Shown here piece by piece: positions 11,531 to 25,305 of a stretch of 64,000 nucleotides of DNA (the stretch's first letter is position 1; every line of letters starts with the position of its first letter). The notes below the pieces were generated by a model. The model searched no databases, had not been told where the DNA came from, and saw only the letters and a program-made list of their open reading frames with translations. A program made the position numbers and the translations under genes. Source of the DNA: Ctenosaura bakeri (Eukaryota > Chordata > Lepidosauria > Squamata > Iguanidae); the NCBI GenBank assembly GCA_948474755.1, contig CAOLHI010001281.1, positions 62,001 to 126,000 on the forward strand, read 5' to 3'.

Positions 11531-12430
11531 GGTGATGAGGATGTCACTTCCCCTAAGATACTGGATGCGTCTGGGATAGTGCTAGAATCGGAGGTCCCAC
11601 AAGGTTTTCAGACAGTTCTTTTTAAGGGTAGACATCTGAGGAGGAGTTACCATGATCTAGGTCAGGAATGACGCACTTGCATTATCTTTCCATCCTTTAT
11701 TATGCTGCACCTTGTGCACCAAAGTAAGAGAAAAATTACCTGTAAATTAGTCCCAATTGTGCAGTGTTTTAGGGAGGATGAACAACTTTTGCTTATCTTT
11801 CGTATACCTAGATCAAACACTGCTCTAGTTCTGTTGGGTGGGCAAAATCTTCACGAGAAAGTTTTAACATAGTGATAAAAGTTGCTCAAAAAAAGAATAC
11901 AATGTAAACACGCACACAGACACAAATGCTAATTGTGCTTTATAACCATCTTCACCTAAATCTTTGTGTTTGTATAGAGTGGTATTATCATAAGCCTTGT
12001 TTGGCTGAAAACTGAAGAGCTATATTATTGAACAACATTCAGTGTCCGTTGGCAGGTGCCCTGAAAAATGGCTTGCAATCATGATCACCAAAGTAATGTA
12101 ATAAAGTGTATTGAGTGGTTTACTTTATACCAGAAATTGTTGATGGAATAGGGTGGGTCTCTGAAGTGTGCTGTTATATAAATATGTTGGCATCTATTCT
12201 TCTCTACCCTCTTAAAAGACAAATAATGTGATTTATGGTTTGGCTTAAAGCTTCTTAGATTTCGTTTAGTACCTATTTCTGCTAGGAGGCCATTTTTAAT
12301 TTTTTAGGACTGTTCCTTCCATTTGGATAGCAGGCTTATAGTTTTGTTAAGTGAGGTGGGGTTCCAGATTTTCAAGTGAACATGAAGCAGTCCCATAACT
12401 GAGTTCACTCTTGCTGTTTGGTTTGCACTA

Positions 12431-12541
12431 GGATGGGCAAATGTGGCTCTCTACACCCTGATCACCACCATAGCCAATGATGAGGAATTCTGCAAGTTGC
12501 AGTTCAACAACCTTTTAAGCACCACAGTTGCCCATCCCTGG
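12431..12541. mobile_element. MITE of the GGATGGGCAA/TTGCCCATCC family
   Basis: It starts with GGATGGGCAAATGTGG and ends with GTTGCCCATCCCTGG, giving short inverted termini. Its middle carries a decayed GCAGTTCAACAACC segment seen better in the copies at 45951 and 56509. Confidence 0.6.
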
Positions 12542-12992
12542 TTTAAAAATATTTAATTTATTGACTTACTTTCTTTGTATATTTTAGTTAGGATAAGAGC
12601 TCTACAACAATAAGAGACAGAAAGTTTTGAATTGCTCACCTTCCTAGTCCTGTATGCCACCAGTAGTCCAGACTCTTGTCCCATTTCTGATCCACATAGA
12701 AAAGTAGAAGGTAATATTGGTTCAGCTGCAGTGCAGCCCAGCACCCCAATGCAATCTATAGTCAAGACCAGAAGTTAACATAAGAAACCCTGCCTTTACT
12801 CACCAAAAAGTAAAGAATAAAAATGTAGGTGAGAGGTTGATCACATTACGACCAAATATCACCCCAAAACACCACTATACAGGCTTGACTAAATGGGAGG
12901 TTCTCAAATGTATCATGAAAACATACCGGTAGGTGAAATTAGATTTTCTACAACACCCCATTTGTGGGAGTGAGACATTTCGATCAGTAGGG

Positions 12993-13247
12993 CAGAGCTT
13001 TCCAAACTATGTGTCGCAACATATTAGTGTGTCAGCTGGAGTATGTAGGTGTGTTGCGTGAACATAATGGGTGGAGGGACTGTCTCTCCTGCCACCATTG
13101 CAGCCACTAGGCAAGGAAGACCCTGGCAAGGGTGGCGGCAGGCCAGGCTCAGGTGGAGGGGCAGCCTCCTCTTACTGAATTACTGTGTCTTGAAATGATG
13201 CATGTCTAAAAAGTATGTCACCAACATGAAAAATTTGGAAAGCTCTG
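12993..13247. mobile_element. hAT-type MITE with intact termini
   Basis: The left terminus CAGAGCTTTCCAAACT and the right terminus TTTGGAAAGCTCTG are inverted copies, 255 bp apart. The flanking eight bases (CAGTAGGG left, CTATAGGG right) agree at six positions, consistent with an old 8-bp target duplication as hAT elements make. The inside is GC-rich and non-coding. No transposase is present. Confidence 0.8.
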
Positions 13248-14469
13248 CTATAGGGACAAGCAATCCTTTAGCTGGCCTTCCTTGTTAAGTACAGCACCCA
13301 TGGATAAAAGATTTCAGGGAGTGCATAGAACAAGCCAGTTCCTTCCAACACTTCCTGTTGGAGCAGATATAGAACTGGGCTAGTGGGAAGTAAAAACAGC
13401 AATCTTCTCTATCACTCCTCTTCTGTACAGAGAATGCATTAACATGCATAATGGGCTACATAAAGGCCAAATGAACAGAAAATGTAGTATGAACCACCAG
13501 AAATTATATGACTGGGTTTTGTTTTTTTCTTGCGAGCTTAGCTTGGACATTGGATTATGTATCTCACCTTTAGATTGCACTTTAAAAAACCGTTGTCCAT
13601 ACTAGAACTTTACAGAGGGGCAGAGAAAAATGAATAGTTTAGGGTCTTTTTGTTAATTCTTCCTTAAAGTCTTCCCTTCTGATCTTTTTCTTCACCATGA
13701 GATGGTTTCTATGTAGATGATGAATTGCGCAATTGGAGACTAATGGTGGAAAATGCTTCATTTTCCCCCCTTGATCACTGTGTAGATTTTTCTGCCCAGA
13801 AATCCAAATGAATCTTCATGCTGAGCAGTGTGTACTAGGAAGATCAGAAGTTAAGCTTGAGTTTTAGTCTAGCTTATGTAGTCAGGCAGCTGACTCTGTG
13901 TGCACAGCAGTGTCACTGGGCTTTGTTCTTTGCTGTCAAGAATTCAAAAAGATGAAGGAGAAAATAACCACGATGATTGTGAGTACAGTAAATGAGTACA
14001 AGAGATGAGTAAATGGTAACATATAATAGATTTTCCCCCCAGATCACTTTACATTATCTCTTTATTTCACTATTGAGCAATAAGTCCCCAGTCCTGCTCT
14101 TCTCATCATAAGATGAGAAACAAAGTTATGCTCCTTTCCACAGATGTTTCTTTTTTTTACTGGATGGATACAAAACAAAACTGGAACTGAAAAGCATGGA
14201 AAAGGAAAGGAGTGGATTCTAATTGTAGCCAATTAATACAATGACTCTTCATAGGTCACACCGTTTGTGTGGCTTGTCTTTCTCAAGGTTACTTAAGTAA
14301 CTGGATGATAGTGATAATGAAGAATCCAACCTCATTTAAGGAACATCTTGAATGAGCAGACTTTGGGAGGTTCTTTGAAATCTTTGGTTATGCACTCGCC
14401 TCGCCTTGTTTCCTAAATTTTTCACCAAGGCTCTTATTTTTAAATTACTCCTGTTCTTAAAATGAGCTT

Positions 14470-14775
14470 CACAAAAGAGTGACGCCGTTGGTGGCCAACC
14501 AAACTGCACAAAATATATCATGTAATCTTTTAAAGCTTCACTGGCTTCTTCATCATGCAAAAGATGTTAAAAATCATACAGGAGGATAAGAGCAATGATG
14601 GTAGAATCAGAGGCGTACATTTTGTATCAAATGTTGTTTTTGCTATGGTTCAGTTCCTGAGGGGATTTCAAGCTGCTCTCTTTGTTGGCCATGTGGGGAC
14701 AAAGAGCAATAAAAGACTGGCAGTAAAATTTCAATTCCATGAGCACCAGAAAAGTAACTTCGCTTGCAATCCAGG
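14470..14775. repeat. Dispersed repeat, copy 1 (partner at 44359)
   Basis: It begins ACAAAAGAGTGA, continues through TTCACTGGCTTCTTCATCA, and decays toward AAATTTCAATTCCAT. The copy at 44359 has the same order and orientation. The CTTCACTGGCTTCTTCATCA segment resembles the ends of retroelements common in reptiles, perhaps Penelope-like, but I cannot assign it. Confidence 0.65.
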
Positions 14776-15221
14776 CTACCCCTGCCCTGTGCAAAACTAG
14801 CTATCATTCTTTAAATGAAGAGTGTCATTCTCTGTCATGTCAGAGATTAAAAAGACAGTAAAAAAAAGGGGTGGAGCATGAAGCAGAGGTTTGGCGTAGA
14901 TGATGTAGCCTATTGCCAATACCAGTTACACAGGGATTGCTTAATAGCTGCAACAGGTGGTGATTAAAGGTGGTCACAAACCACCTGTTTTCTGCCTTGC
15001 CTCAGTTTACCTAAAAGGCAGATTGAAAGTGAGACAGTTTACCTCCAGATTTCATTCAGATTGTCATCAATAACACAGGGTCAGAACAATGGAAACCATG
15101 AATTCAGTGAAAGTTGTGATATGTTTCAACCTGCGGATGTGTCTTCTCTTCTTCCTCCTCTCTCAGCTTTATATGATAGGCCCAAGCATTGCTGTTCTCT
15201 TTGTTAATTTACATCAAGACT

Positions 15222-15568
15222 ACCGTAGGACTTCAACTTATGGTAACTCTATAAATGACCTCCAAGTCACCCTATTATCATCGTCAATAACCCTGCAGAT
15301 CCCACAGACTCAGGGCCACAACTTCCTTGTTTGAGTATATCCATCTGTAATGGCTTGCCTTCCTCTTTTTCTGCTGTCTTCTACCATACCAAACATCATT
15401 ATCTTTTCTGGTGAGTCATGTCTTCTCATGATATGGCCAAAATACAATAGTTTCAGTTTAGTCATCTTGGTTTCTGGAGGCAGTTCAGGCTTTATTTTCT
15501 CTAGAACCCATTTACTAGTCTTTCTGGCAGTCCACAGTATCCCTTTAGTATCCATAATTTCTGTCAAG
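15222..15568 (-). mobile_element. Bov-B-like (RTE) LINE fragment, C-terminal RT region
   Basis: Read on the minus strand, 15310-15567 is open and gives a peptide with LLYFGHIMRRHDSPEK and a following basic RKRGRQ stretch. This fits the region just after the RT domain in RTE/Bov-B ORF2. The frame then stops. It is a 5'-truncated, decayed piece in the opposite direction to the longer fragment at 17262. Confidence 0.75.
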
Positions 15569-17261
15569 AGTTGAAGGGAGGATATGTGTATGTCTGCATC
15601 TGTGTATGTATAGCTACAATGTCACTCTGTGTGTCTGTGTTAAAATAGAGGAACTGGAGGCAGCAGCAGAAAAAATGATTATAAAGATATGAGTGAGATA
15701 AAATAGGCATGGTGTGTTGCATGGCAGAAAAGTAATACGGATGAAATGTCTGTGGAGCAAGGAGACAACTGAGTGGTGGAATCTGAGAGCTCAGTTGGAG
15801 TACTTCCTAATTGTTGCACACTGGTGTTCATTAGATTCCAGTTAACTGGTTAGAATCATTTAGGGGATTTTTATTTCTACTTTTTTGGTTCAGGAAGTGG
15901 TTACCAAGGCAACAGACACTGGAAATAGACACAGCAAGGTAACAGGAGAATACACCCCCATCTGAAAAGCCCTGTAATCAGCAGTAAATATGTTAACAGA
16001 AATTTAAATGCAAGAAGATTAAAAAACACCCACCATTCATCATACATTGTTGTATGGCAAGAAGGATTAAAATTCAGGCAATGTGTTTGGAAACTAGACC
16101 CTTAAGGTGAAATTTCATATTTTATGAAATAAAGTACTACAGAACTACTGTTGATGATAACAATAACAAACATTGAGGGGGGGGCAAAGCACCTTCTCTT
16201 CTTTTACAGTTTAGAAAACTCTACCCATGCTCTTACCTCATATCAACAGCTACTGGCTCAGATTGCCAAATGCCAGGACTCATAAATTTTTTTTTACACA
16301 TTGTAGAACCCAGTGTTGTATCTGGATTACTGTATCTGGATTTGAAATTGTCTCCTCTTTCATAAAGACTATGAGAGAATCCCTAATTGTGTGTTTGTAA
16401 AAATGCTCATGTGATACCAAAGAAATCTGCATTGTGTACTGTACCTCCTGCTTTTGTTTTTGTAGAACTGCTATAATGAAGCAGAGTAATGTTTTAGCAA
16501 ACTGAAAAAAAATATTATATGTATATTATGTATTATAATGTTACACTTTCTTATACAAGTAAGTTCTTTTCTACTGTACTATAAACCAGACCAGGTTTAA
16601 GTATGATGGGTGTTACAGTCGAGCAATACATGGATGCATTGCCAGTGAGACTCCCATGAAGTAATATGTTGGAGATGGTCCGATCTATTCAAGAGTGATG
16701 AATGAGAAGTGGGAGTTGACCTGGAAGTTGGCATGATATAGAAGTTGACATAAGTTCAGATTCTAAAATCTGTATTAGTCTAGTAACTTTATTGCAATAA
16801 CCAAAAGGACACAAAATGTTTGCATGATTTTGATATCTTGCGATATCTTGATCCATCAAGATCTTATTTAAAAACATGGGAGAAAGGGACCCTCATAGGA
16901 AAAAAAACAACAACAATTGTTATTTCATTGTTCAAGTTATTGGGAAGGCATAGTGAGGAAGAAGTCTGCATGTGGTCAAATGAGTCTCTACCAACTGATG
17001 TTTACCTGGAATAACCTCTAGGAAGAATGTAAGCAAAAGAGGTAAACATGTTCAGTCTTCTGTTTTTGAAAATATAGAATCCATCTTTGAGCTTAGAGTG
17101 TGCCTTCTGACAATTGAGTTAAAAAGCGAATCTTAAGATCTGATCAGCCTTTATTTGTTAAATTAATGCTTTTGATACTGAACAAAGTAGGACAGGTTGG
17201 TCTGTAACAAATATTCCAAAATCTCATGGTAAGGTAATATTCCCTTGTGTATTTTTACATA

Positions 17262-18437
17262 TTTGAATCAAGAAGAAATTGAAACCAAAAGCAGAGATGC
17301 TATACAACCAACAAAAGAGTACGCTGCATGACCAAGAAGAAATAAAAAGATTATTGAAAAAAATACACTGAAGAACTGTATAAAAGAGATGAAAGAATAA
17401 CAGATTCATTCAAAGAGGAACCATTTGAAGATGAACTCACAATTTTAGAAAGTGAAGTGGAAGCTGCACTCAAAGCTGCACTCAAAGCACTTGGGAGAAA
17501 TAAATCACCAGGAACGAAGGGCATACTAGTAGAGCTGTTTTAGAAACAGAATCTACTTAAATTCTAACTCAAATCTGTCATCAAATATGGAAAACAAAAG
17601 AGTGGCCCACACATTGGAAACATTCAATATACATCCAGTCCCCAAAGAAGGGGACACCAGAGATTGCAGCAACCACTGGACTATTGCATTAATTTCCCGT
17701 GCAAGCAAAATAGTGCTAAATATTCTACAATAAAGACTTTTACCATATAGCAAGAGCAAGAAATGTCAGATGTCCAAGTAGGAGTAAGGAAAGGAAGAGG
17801 CACAAGTAACCATATTACAAGCATAGTTTGGATAATGGAGCACACCAAGGAATTTCAGGAAAGATCAGTTTTAAAGACTTAAGACATAGGTATCCCACAA
17901 CATTTGATCTAATATGTAACCTGTATTGATCCTAATATGTAACCTGTAATCAGGACAAGAGGCCACTGTTAGGACAAAATATGGAGAAACAGAATGGTTT
18001 CCAATTGTCAAAGAGGTCAGGCAAAGCTGCATTTTATCATCCTACCTTGTTTAAATTGTACTCTGAACATATCATACATAAAGGTGGATTAGGCTCTGAA
18101 GGAGGCATGAAAATTGGAGGAGGGAACATCACCAATCACTGATTTAAGATGTGCAGACAATCCTGTACTACTAGCAGAAAACAGCAAAGACTTGGAATGA
18201 TTACAGAAGAAAGTCAAGGCAGAAAGTGGAAAGGCAGGGTTACCATTGAACATTAAGAAAACAAAAATAATGACCCCAGATGATCTACATAAGGAAGACA
18301 TTGACATCAGATTTCCTATACCTTGCCACAGTCAAAAATCAAAATGGAGACTTTTTGAGATTTCTTAAAGAAATCAGAAGAGTAGGACTTCAAAAAGCAG
18401 CTAGGCAAGATCCTGAACTAGAAAAGATCCATGCCAT
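17262..18437 (+). mobile_element. Bov-B-like (RTE) LINE pseudogene, reverse transcriptase region
   Basis: Conceptual translation, switching frame several times, gives pieces typical of the Bov-B RT: ALGRNKSPGT (17490-17520), a PKxGDTRDCSN block (about 17640), a QVGVRKGRGTSN block (about 17780), VWIMEHTKEFQ (17830), a GQEATV..YGETEWF block (17955-18000), and RCADNP in place of the YADD box near 18150. Stop codons and frameshifts are many. There is a small internal duplication, GCTGCACTCAAA twice, at 17464-17488. The catalytic core is destroyed. Bov-B supplies the machinery for SINEs with a matching tail, several of which occur here. Confidence 0.85.
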
Positions 18438-19238
18438 TGTACTTTCATATTTTTGGTAGTTTTTTTGTTTGTTCATCATTTATAACTGCAAAGACATTTT
18501 CAAATACATGATGTATGCTCATGTAATTGCATGATTCTAAAAGCTGGACAGTAAACTGCTTGGCAGTTACAGGGGTAAACTCTTTTAATAGAATGATACT
18601 TTTATGAGTTAGCATTATATGGTGGTATTGTAGAACAAAATTGTGGATATTGTTGCAAAAGTAATATGTGGGTTAATTCAAAGTAGATATAATTAGGTTT
18701 GATTCATTTATTTCAACTTTTTTTTTACATTGCATTGTGTGATGTAGGCAGCAGCCAAACAGAAATATAAAGCTTCATACTCTGGTTAACATTACCACCA
18801 GACTGTGAGTTCTGAAGGAAGAAGTTGTGTGCAGTTTGTAGTAAGAAATTTTCCTGTAGCCCTTGCTGATTTCCCTTCATTTAGTAAATACTGATATATT
18901 GGGTATGAGAATGAAAAGCATTGCTCAAATATTGTCTGTACTTTTAGGAAGATATTCCAAAATCAATTATAAGATTATTTAAGGTTCTCAATCACTTTTT
19001 TAAAAAAAACAGATGGATTTATATGACCTACCTAATATTCAATCTTCAACTGCGTTAAAAAAAAGCCTAAATATGATATTGCAGACTAACTTTGAAGATT
19101 AATTTTCAAACTTGGATCCTTTCCAACATAACAATCATTATGAATATTTCTGAAGAGAGAGCTTAATTAGCATTGACTTGATTTTGATCCAGAATTACAT
19201 GTAGCTTGCTCCTTCTTTCACAGCTGTGTTGACTTTGA

Positions 19239-21119
<1,881 letters not shown>

Positions 21120-21316
21120 AGATGGAGTTTGACCTGGATAAAGCATTGGAAGAAGTTCCAATACACATAGAAGATCCCCCATTCTCTTCTGGGAGGATGG
21201 ACAAACGGACTTCTGGATTCATTTCAGAGTTGCCTTCTGAGGAAGCGAAGAAACTGGAGCACTTTACAAAACTAAGGCCTAAACGGAATAAAAAACAACA
21301 GCCAACACAAGCTGCT
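21120..21316 (+). CDS. CARMIL1: CARMIL1 coding exon with the CPI motif
   Basis: The exon is 197 nt, CTCTCAG acceptor and GTGAGT donor; it takes phase 1 and ends in phase 0. It encodes residues 23-88 of the part in this window. An acidic segment ([19 protein letters not shown]) is followed by [16 protein letters not shown] and the capping-protein-interacting motif, [17 protein letters not shown], at residues 68-84. In the family this motif wraps around the stalk of the alpha/beta capping protein, inhibits it allosterically and recruits it to membranes. The key Leu, His, Thr, Arg-Pro-Lys and the following basic cluster are all present, so function looks intact. The next intron is in frame and open (see findings). 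Confidence 0.96.
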
Positions 21317-21529
21317 GTGAGTAAAAATACTCTCGAAGACATTGCTATTTGTATGAATTTCGGTAGTCTGTGGTCACATCTTGAAATGCTTGATAGCTAC
21401 TGTCAGCCTTGTTTTCTTGTTGTTTTGCTTGCCTGTCAGACTTTTCATAAAGAATTTGTTCTTTCTCGGACCATAAAAGCCATAACTAGCAGTACTGAAT
21501 CTTTAAGTAAGACTCCATGTTTTTATCAG
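21317..21529 (+). other. CARMIL1: CARMIL1 short intron, 213 bp, open in frame
   Basis: GTGAGT donor and TTTTATCAG acceptor. Its length is a multiple of three and the host reading frame has no stop through it, so exon, intron and next exon form one 172-codon frame. The downstream exon itself begins GTGAGT, so the same six bases follow both junctions. Confidence 0.85.
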
Positions 21530-21636
21530 GTGAGTTCTGCAACTCCTCAGGATGGAGAACAGAATGGTCTTATGGGAAGAGTGGATGAAGGTGTTGATGA
21601 GTTTTTCACAAAGAAAGTAACAAAACTGGATTCAAA
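21530..21636 (+). CDS. CARMIL1: CARMIL1 coding exon with the CSI motif
   Basis: The exon is 107 nt, entering in phase 0 and leaving after two bases of a Lys codon, with a GTAAGT donor. It encodes residues 89-123 of the part here. After a short VSSATPQ stretch comes [25 protein letters not shown], which contains the CARMIL-specific interaction (CSI) motif at about residues 101-121. In CARMIL proteins CSI adds to CPI to raise affinity for capping protein and uncap filament ends. The motif is complete. A second possible acceptor (CCTCAG) ends at 21550; its use would drop seven residues in frame and leave both motifs whole. Confidence 0.95.
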
Positions 21637-23485
21637 GTAAGTTGTTTTATAATCTTAAAAAGATAAAATAGATGTATATTCTTTATGCAGAGTTCAAAAG
21701 TATACTTGATGTTTTTTTTTGTTTTCCTTTCAAACTCAAAATTACTCACAAGTCACTAGAACTAATGTAATAGAAAAGTACAAATAATTTGAATGAATTC
21801 TGAACTGAACTGAAATGAGGTCCAAAAGTGGGTTGGATCAGTCTGGATTGGGTTTCAATATGATCAGAGAGATCCAAATTATCATGTTTATCTCACAGCG
21901 CTGTGTATAATATTGTGGAATTACAAGGCATGCCACAGACAATTGGATTAAACAGCAGCAGCAGCAAGCATGGTTGAAATGAGTTGAAATGAAGCTATAG
22001 GAGAAGGAAAAATATAATGTTAAGACAAAGTAGCTAAGAGCAAAATTGTTCCGAACTTCAGTGCATTCTTTGAGAGCAGTATGGGTGGATGTAATGTATA
22101 TGTACTTTTAGTTTGTTCAGCTACATCAGCTGTTCTTATTTTGAGGTAACTTATTAAAGTGTGCTTCTACTGAATCTGTTTTTACATGCTCATGTTAAGC
22201 ACCTTAATTACCAGTTAACATTAGATACGAATTCTTTATCATGTCTAGAGAATTTAACTATATGCATACAATTTTGCAAAGACCAAAGCTAAAGAATATT
22301 GCACAAGCTATATATATGTGGCAGAAAACAAAGCATTAAAGTTTTTTCATTCCCTCTGTGTGAATTTACAAACACCATAAAAGCTGACTGACTGAGGCTA
22401 ATTATTGGTTACTTGCTTTATTCATGTTTGACATAGACTTACTCCTCCCCCTAAAAAACCTTACTTGAGAAAATAGTATGTGTAAACAGCTAAATGTCTT
22501 GGAAATTATCCAAGTGTGAATTAACATTAAGTTATAAGCAGATGGTAAAAACTGGGAGTCAAGTATGAGAAAATCTCTGCTTGTTTGCAGATCACTGCAA
22601 GATGGCATGAAAACCTGCTAATCTGTAACAGTAAGATGTTAGCCTCATTTATTTATAGGATGAAATTTAGTTGATCCTAAAATACCTTGAAAATCTGAAG
22701 ACATGCCAAAAAGACAGTGTAGCTTTCTTGGCACTTTTATAATATTTGTATTGTTTCGAGTCTGTGGAAACAATGTCTTATCAACAAATTGACTATACAT
22801 TTTGTGTGTCTAAATATTTATCTTTAGTGTTTATCTTTTGTGGTGAGAAAATTTCTCAACAAATTCTATTGATGGGTCTGATCTTAAGGCTTTCCTTTTG
22901 TAACGAAGAAAGTGTCTTATTTCTTCATTTGCCACTTCTCTCTTTTTAACTGTACAAGTTAAAATAGAATTTAGTCAAGACCAGACATAAAAGAAAGTTT
23001 TTTTAAGAACTTAATATTTATATTAAAAACATTAATTTACAACAGTTTAAAAAGCAGTTTAAATATATTACAGTACATCCCCAGTTTAAAGACCTTCTAC
23101 AAAAGCTGGTTAACAATCCAAGGCTTGAGTACCAAAAAGGAGTTGTGGGAGCAGCCTGGCTTCATAAGGGAGTAGATTTTACAGCCTGGGTGCAGTCACC
23201 AAGAAGTCTGTGACCTTGTCAGACACACCTGTGATTGTGGTGGGACCAAGGGAAAGCTTTATCCCAAAGATTTAAAACTTGGGCAGACTCATACTGGGAG
23301 ATACAGCTTTCCCAGGCTGTACAGGGCTTTATATGTCATAACCAACTCTGAATCGTGCCCAGAAACAAACTTGTAGCCAGTGAAGCTGTTGTATTTTCTC
23401 TGTAACCAGTCTGTGTTAGCCACCTGATGAACCTGCAGCAATTTCTGAAGTGTCAAAAGACAGTGGCAGGTAGAGCACATTAAAC

Positions 23486-24004
23486 CAGTGGTTCTTAACC
23501 TGGGGTCTGGGGTCCCTTGGAGGTCCATGGAGCCCTCACAGAGGGTCCATGAAACCCTGCTGCTGGACATCAACAGCAGCAAATCTTACCAAGGAAATCC
23601 CCGTGATAAGTTCAGCTTAGGGTCACCATAACTTGGTTTTCAGAGGGGGAGACATGATGGCTAGAAAGAACCTCTCCCCCCTGTCAGCAGCACTTTATTG
23701 TGAGCCTTCAGGTCACTTCTCACTTATGGCAACCCTAAGGTGAACTTATCACAGTTTTTTTTCTTTTTTTTTCTTTTTTTCCCTTTTTTTTGGCAAGATT
23801 TGTTCAGAAAGAGTTTGTCTTTGCCCAAAGTCATACAGTGTCTGAGTGGGGATTTGAATCCTAGTCTCCAGAAACCTGTAATAAATAGTTGAATATTTAA
23901 ATCTATTTAAATAAATATTTAAATCTTGAGTTAAGTCTTGGGGGTCCTCAGCAACAAAATATATTTACAGGGGGTCGCCAGTAAAGAAAATTTGAGAACC
24001 ACCA
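23486..24004. mobile_element. hAT-type non-autonomous element
   Basis: The left terminus CAGTGGTTCTTAACCTGGGG and the right terminus GAGAACCACCA are inverted copies of the common hAT end. The flanks CATTAAAC and CATTAGAG agree at six of eight bases, consistent with an aged 8-bp target duplication. Inside is a pyrimidine-rich stretch (23755-23795) and a reversed SINE. No transposase frame. Confidence 0.75.
23698..23880 (-). mobile_element. tRNA-derived SINE, partial, reversed
   Basis: Read on the minus strand it has the B-box-like GATTTGAATCC (plus-strand GGATTTGAATCC), the middle TTTGCCCAAAGTCATACAG and the tail-side AGGGTTGCCATAAGTGAGAAG. The tRNA-like 5' part is missing. A poly-T/C tract interrupts it near 23757-23792. 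It lies inside the hAT element. Confidence 0.7.
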
Positions 24005-24770
24005 CATTAGAGTAATTGCAACACTATACAATCTAGTTGTGTGTCACCACATCTAACATCTGAAACAAGTGCAGCTGGTTCCAGCTTTAACTGTACAAAC
24101 ACATTCCTGGTCACCAAAACAGATAGGATAACACTGAACCCAAAAATTCTGCATGTTGCATGTATATATTAAATAGTATAGGTAATAAAACTGAGCCTGG
24201 AGGGACCCCACAAACCAGCAGATCAGACATAAATCCTCAAATCTTTCGAGTACCCCCTTCTGAATTTTCCCTTCAAAGAAGGACCAGAATTCTATTATAA
24301 AACAGTGCCCCCAAGGCCCATCCTGGAGAGGTGGTCTAGAAGGATACCACGGACTATACTACTGAAAGCACCTGAGAGATCCAAGAGAACCAACAGGGAC
24401 ACATTCTCCTTTTCCCAGGTATAGGTTATCCATATCAATGTGATTCAAGGAACAACAAAATATTAGATTAATTGTTATATCTTTGTTCTAGTCTTCATTT
24501 TTCCTTCTCTAGCATTTTAAGGAAGCAGCATGGGAGGATGGGAAAGTCTGTTACCAATTAGAATAGATCAACCTACCCCAGTTAGGAATGATGGGAGCTA
24601 TATTTCAAAACATCTGGAAGGTACAAGGTATTGTTAAGTAAATGCAGAGCTTAGAAAGAAAAAATTTTTAGAGATATTTTGAGAATATGTCTTTGTGTCT
24701 GCTTAACTGGAAAAAGACTTCCAGGTTTCATTTGGATGTTACACTAAACTGTAGCATGGCACAAGAACAG

Positions 24771-24876
24771 GAACCATGCAGCCCTCTAGATGTTGGATCA
24801 TTCTTCAACAATAGTTATGTTGGCCAGGGCTTCTGGGACTTGCAGTCTTCCAGCATCTGGAGGACTGCATGGTTTC
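24771..24876. mobile_element. MITE of the GGATGGGCAA family, short copy
   Basis: ACCATGCAGCCCTCTAGATG at the left matches, inverted, CATCTGGAGGACTGCATGGT at the right. The middle has GTTGGCCAGGGCTTCTGGG as in the copies at 45951 and 56509. The sequence is largely self-complementary. Confidence 0.7.
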
Positions 24877-25305
24877 CACTCTGGGTTTCTCAGTGCATAA
24901 ATGAGTTGAGGTAGAGTGTGTGCTTTTGCATTTTTGTCTTCTCTTTTGGTGTGGGTTACAAGGGGAAAAAATCACAAGTTTTGCTTCCATTTCTAGTTAC
25001 CTATATTTTAGGACTGTGTCCAAATTGTGAAGCGTGAATAATCTTAACTATAGCTTTATAAAAACAAAGTTTGAAGTTGACTTGTTCCAGTAGACCATAG
25101 TTAAGACTCACTGCTATTTCTTTAGACTGAAACATGATGCTAAATAGTTAAATAGACAGTTTAAAACACCAGTGAAAGCTTCTCATCCCTTCATGACCAT
25201 GCCAGAGGAAAGGAGAAGAGAAGCTCAAGGGCTCCCCAGGTTCATTTATGTAAGAACAATAGGAAGCCATTGTTATCTTAAGTATTTGCCTTTTTGATAT
25301 ACTAG

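Larger units (their letters stand above)
23095..24440. mobile_element. Old LINE-like repeat (CR1/L2/L3 type), split by an hAT insertion
   Basis: Two pieces, 23095-23485 and 24005-24440, belong together: the hAT element at 23486-24004 separates GTAGAGCACATTA from ATTAGAGTAATTGCA, which read on naturally. The left part has a TTTATATGTCATAACCA block and GTAGCCAGTGAAGCTG; the right part has GAGCCTGGAGGGACCCCACA and GAGATCCAAGAGAACCAACA. These blocks recur in many reptile genomes as decayed LINE copies. Another copy of the left part is at 28090-28460. Clade and strand are not certain. Confidence 0.6.
21637..25305 (+). other. CARMIL1: CARMIL1 intron
   Basis: 3669 bp, phase 2, GTAAGT donor and ATACTAG acceptor. 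The first 1.4 kb is AT-rich DNA with nothing recognised. The 23095-24440 part is an old LINE-like repeat split by an hAT element that contains a SINE piece. A MITE lies at 24771-24876. The last 400 bp before the exon look unique. Confidence 0.85.
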
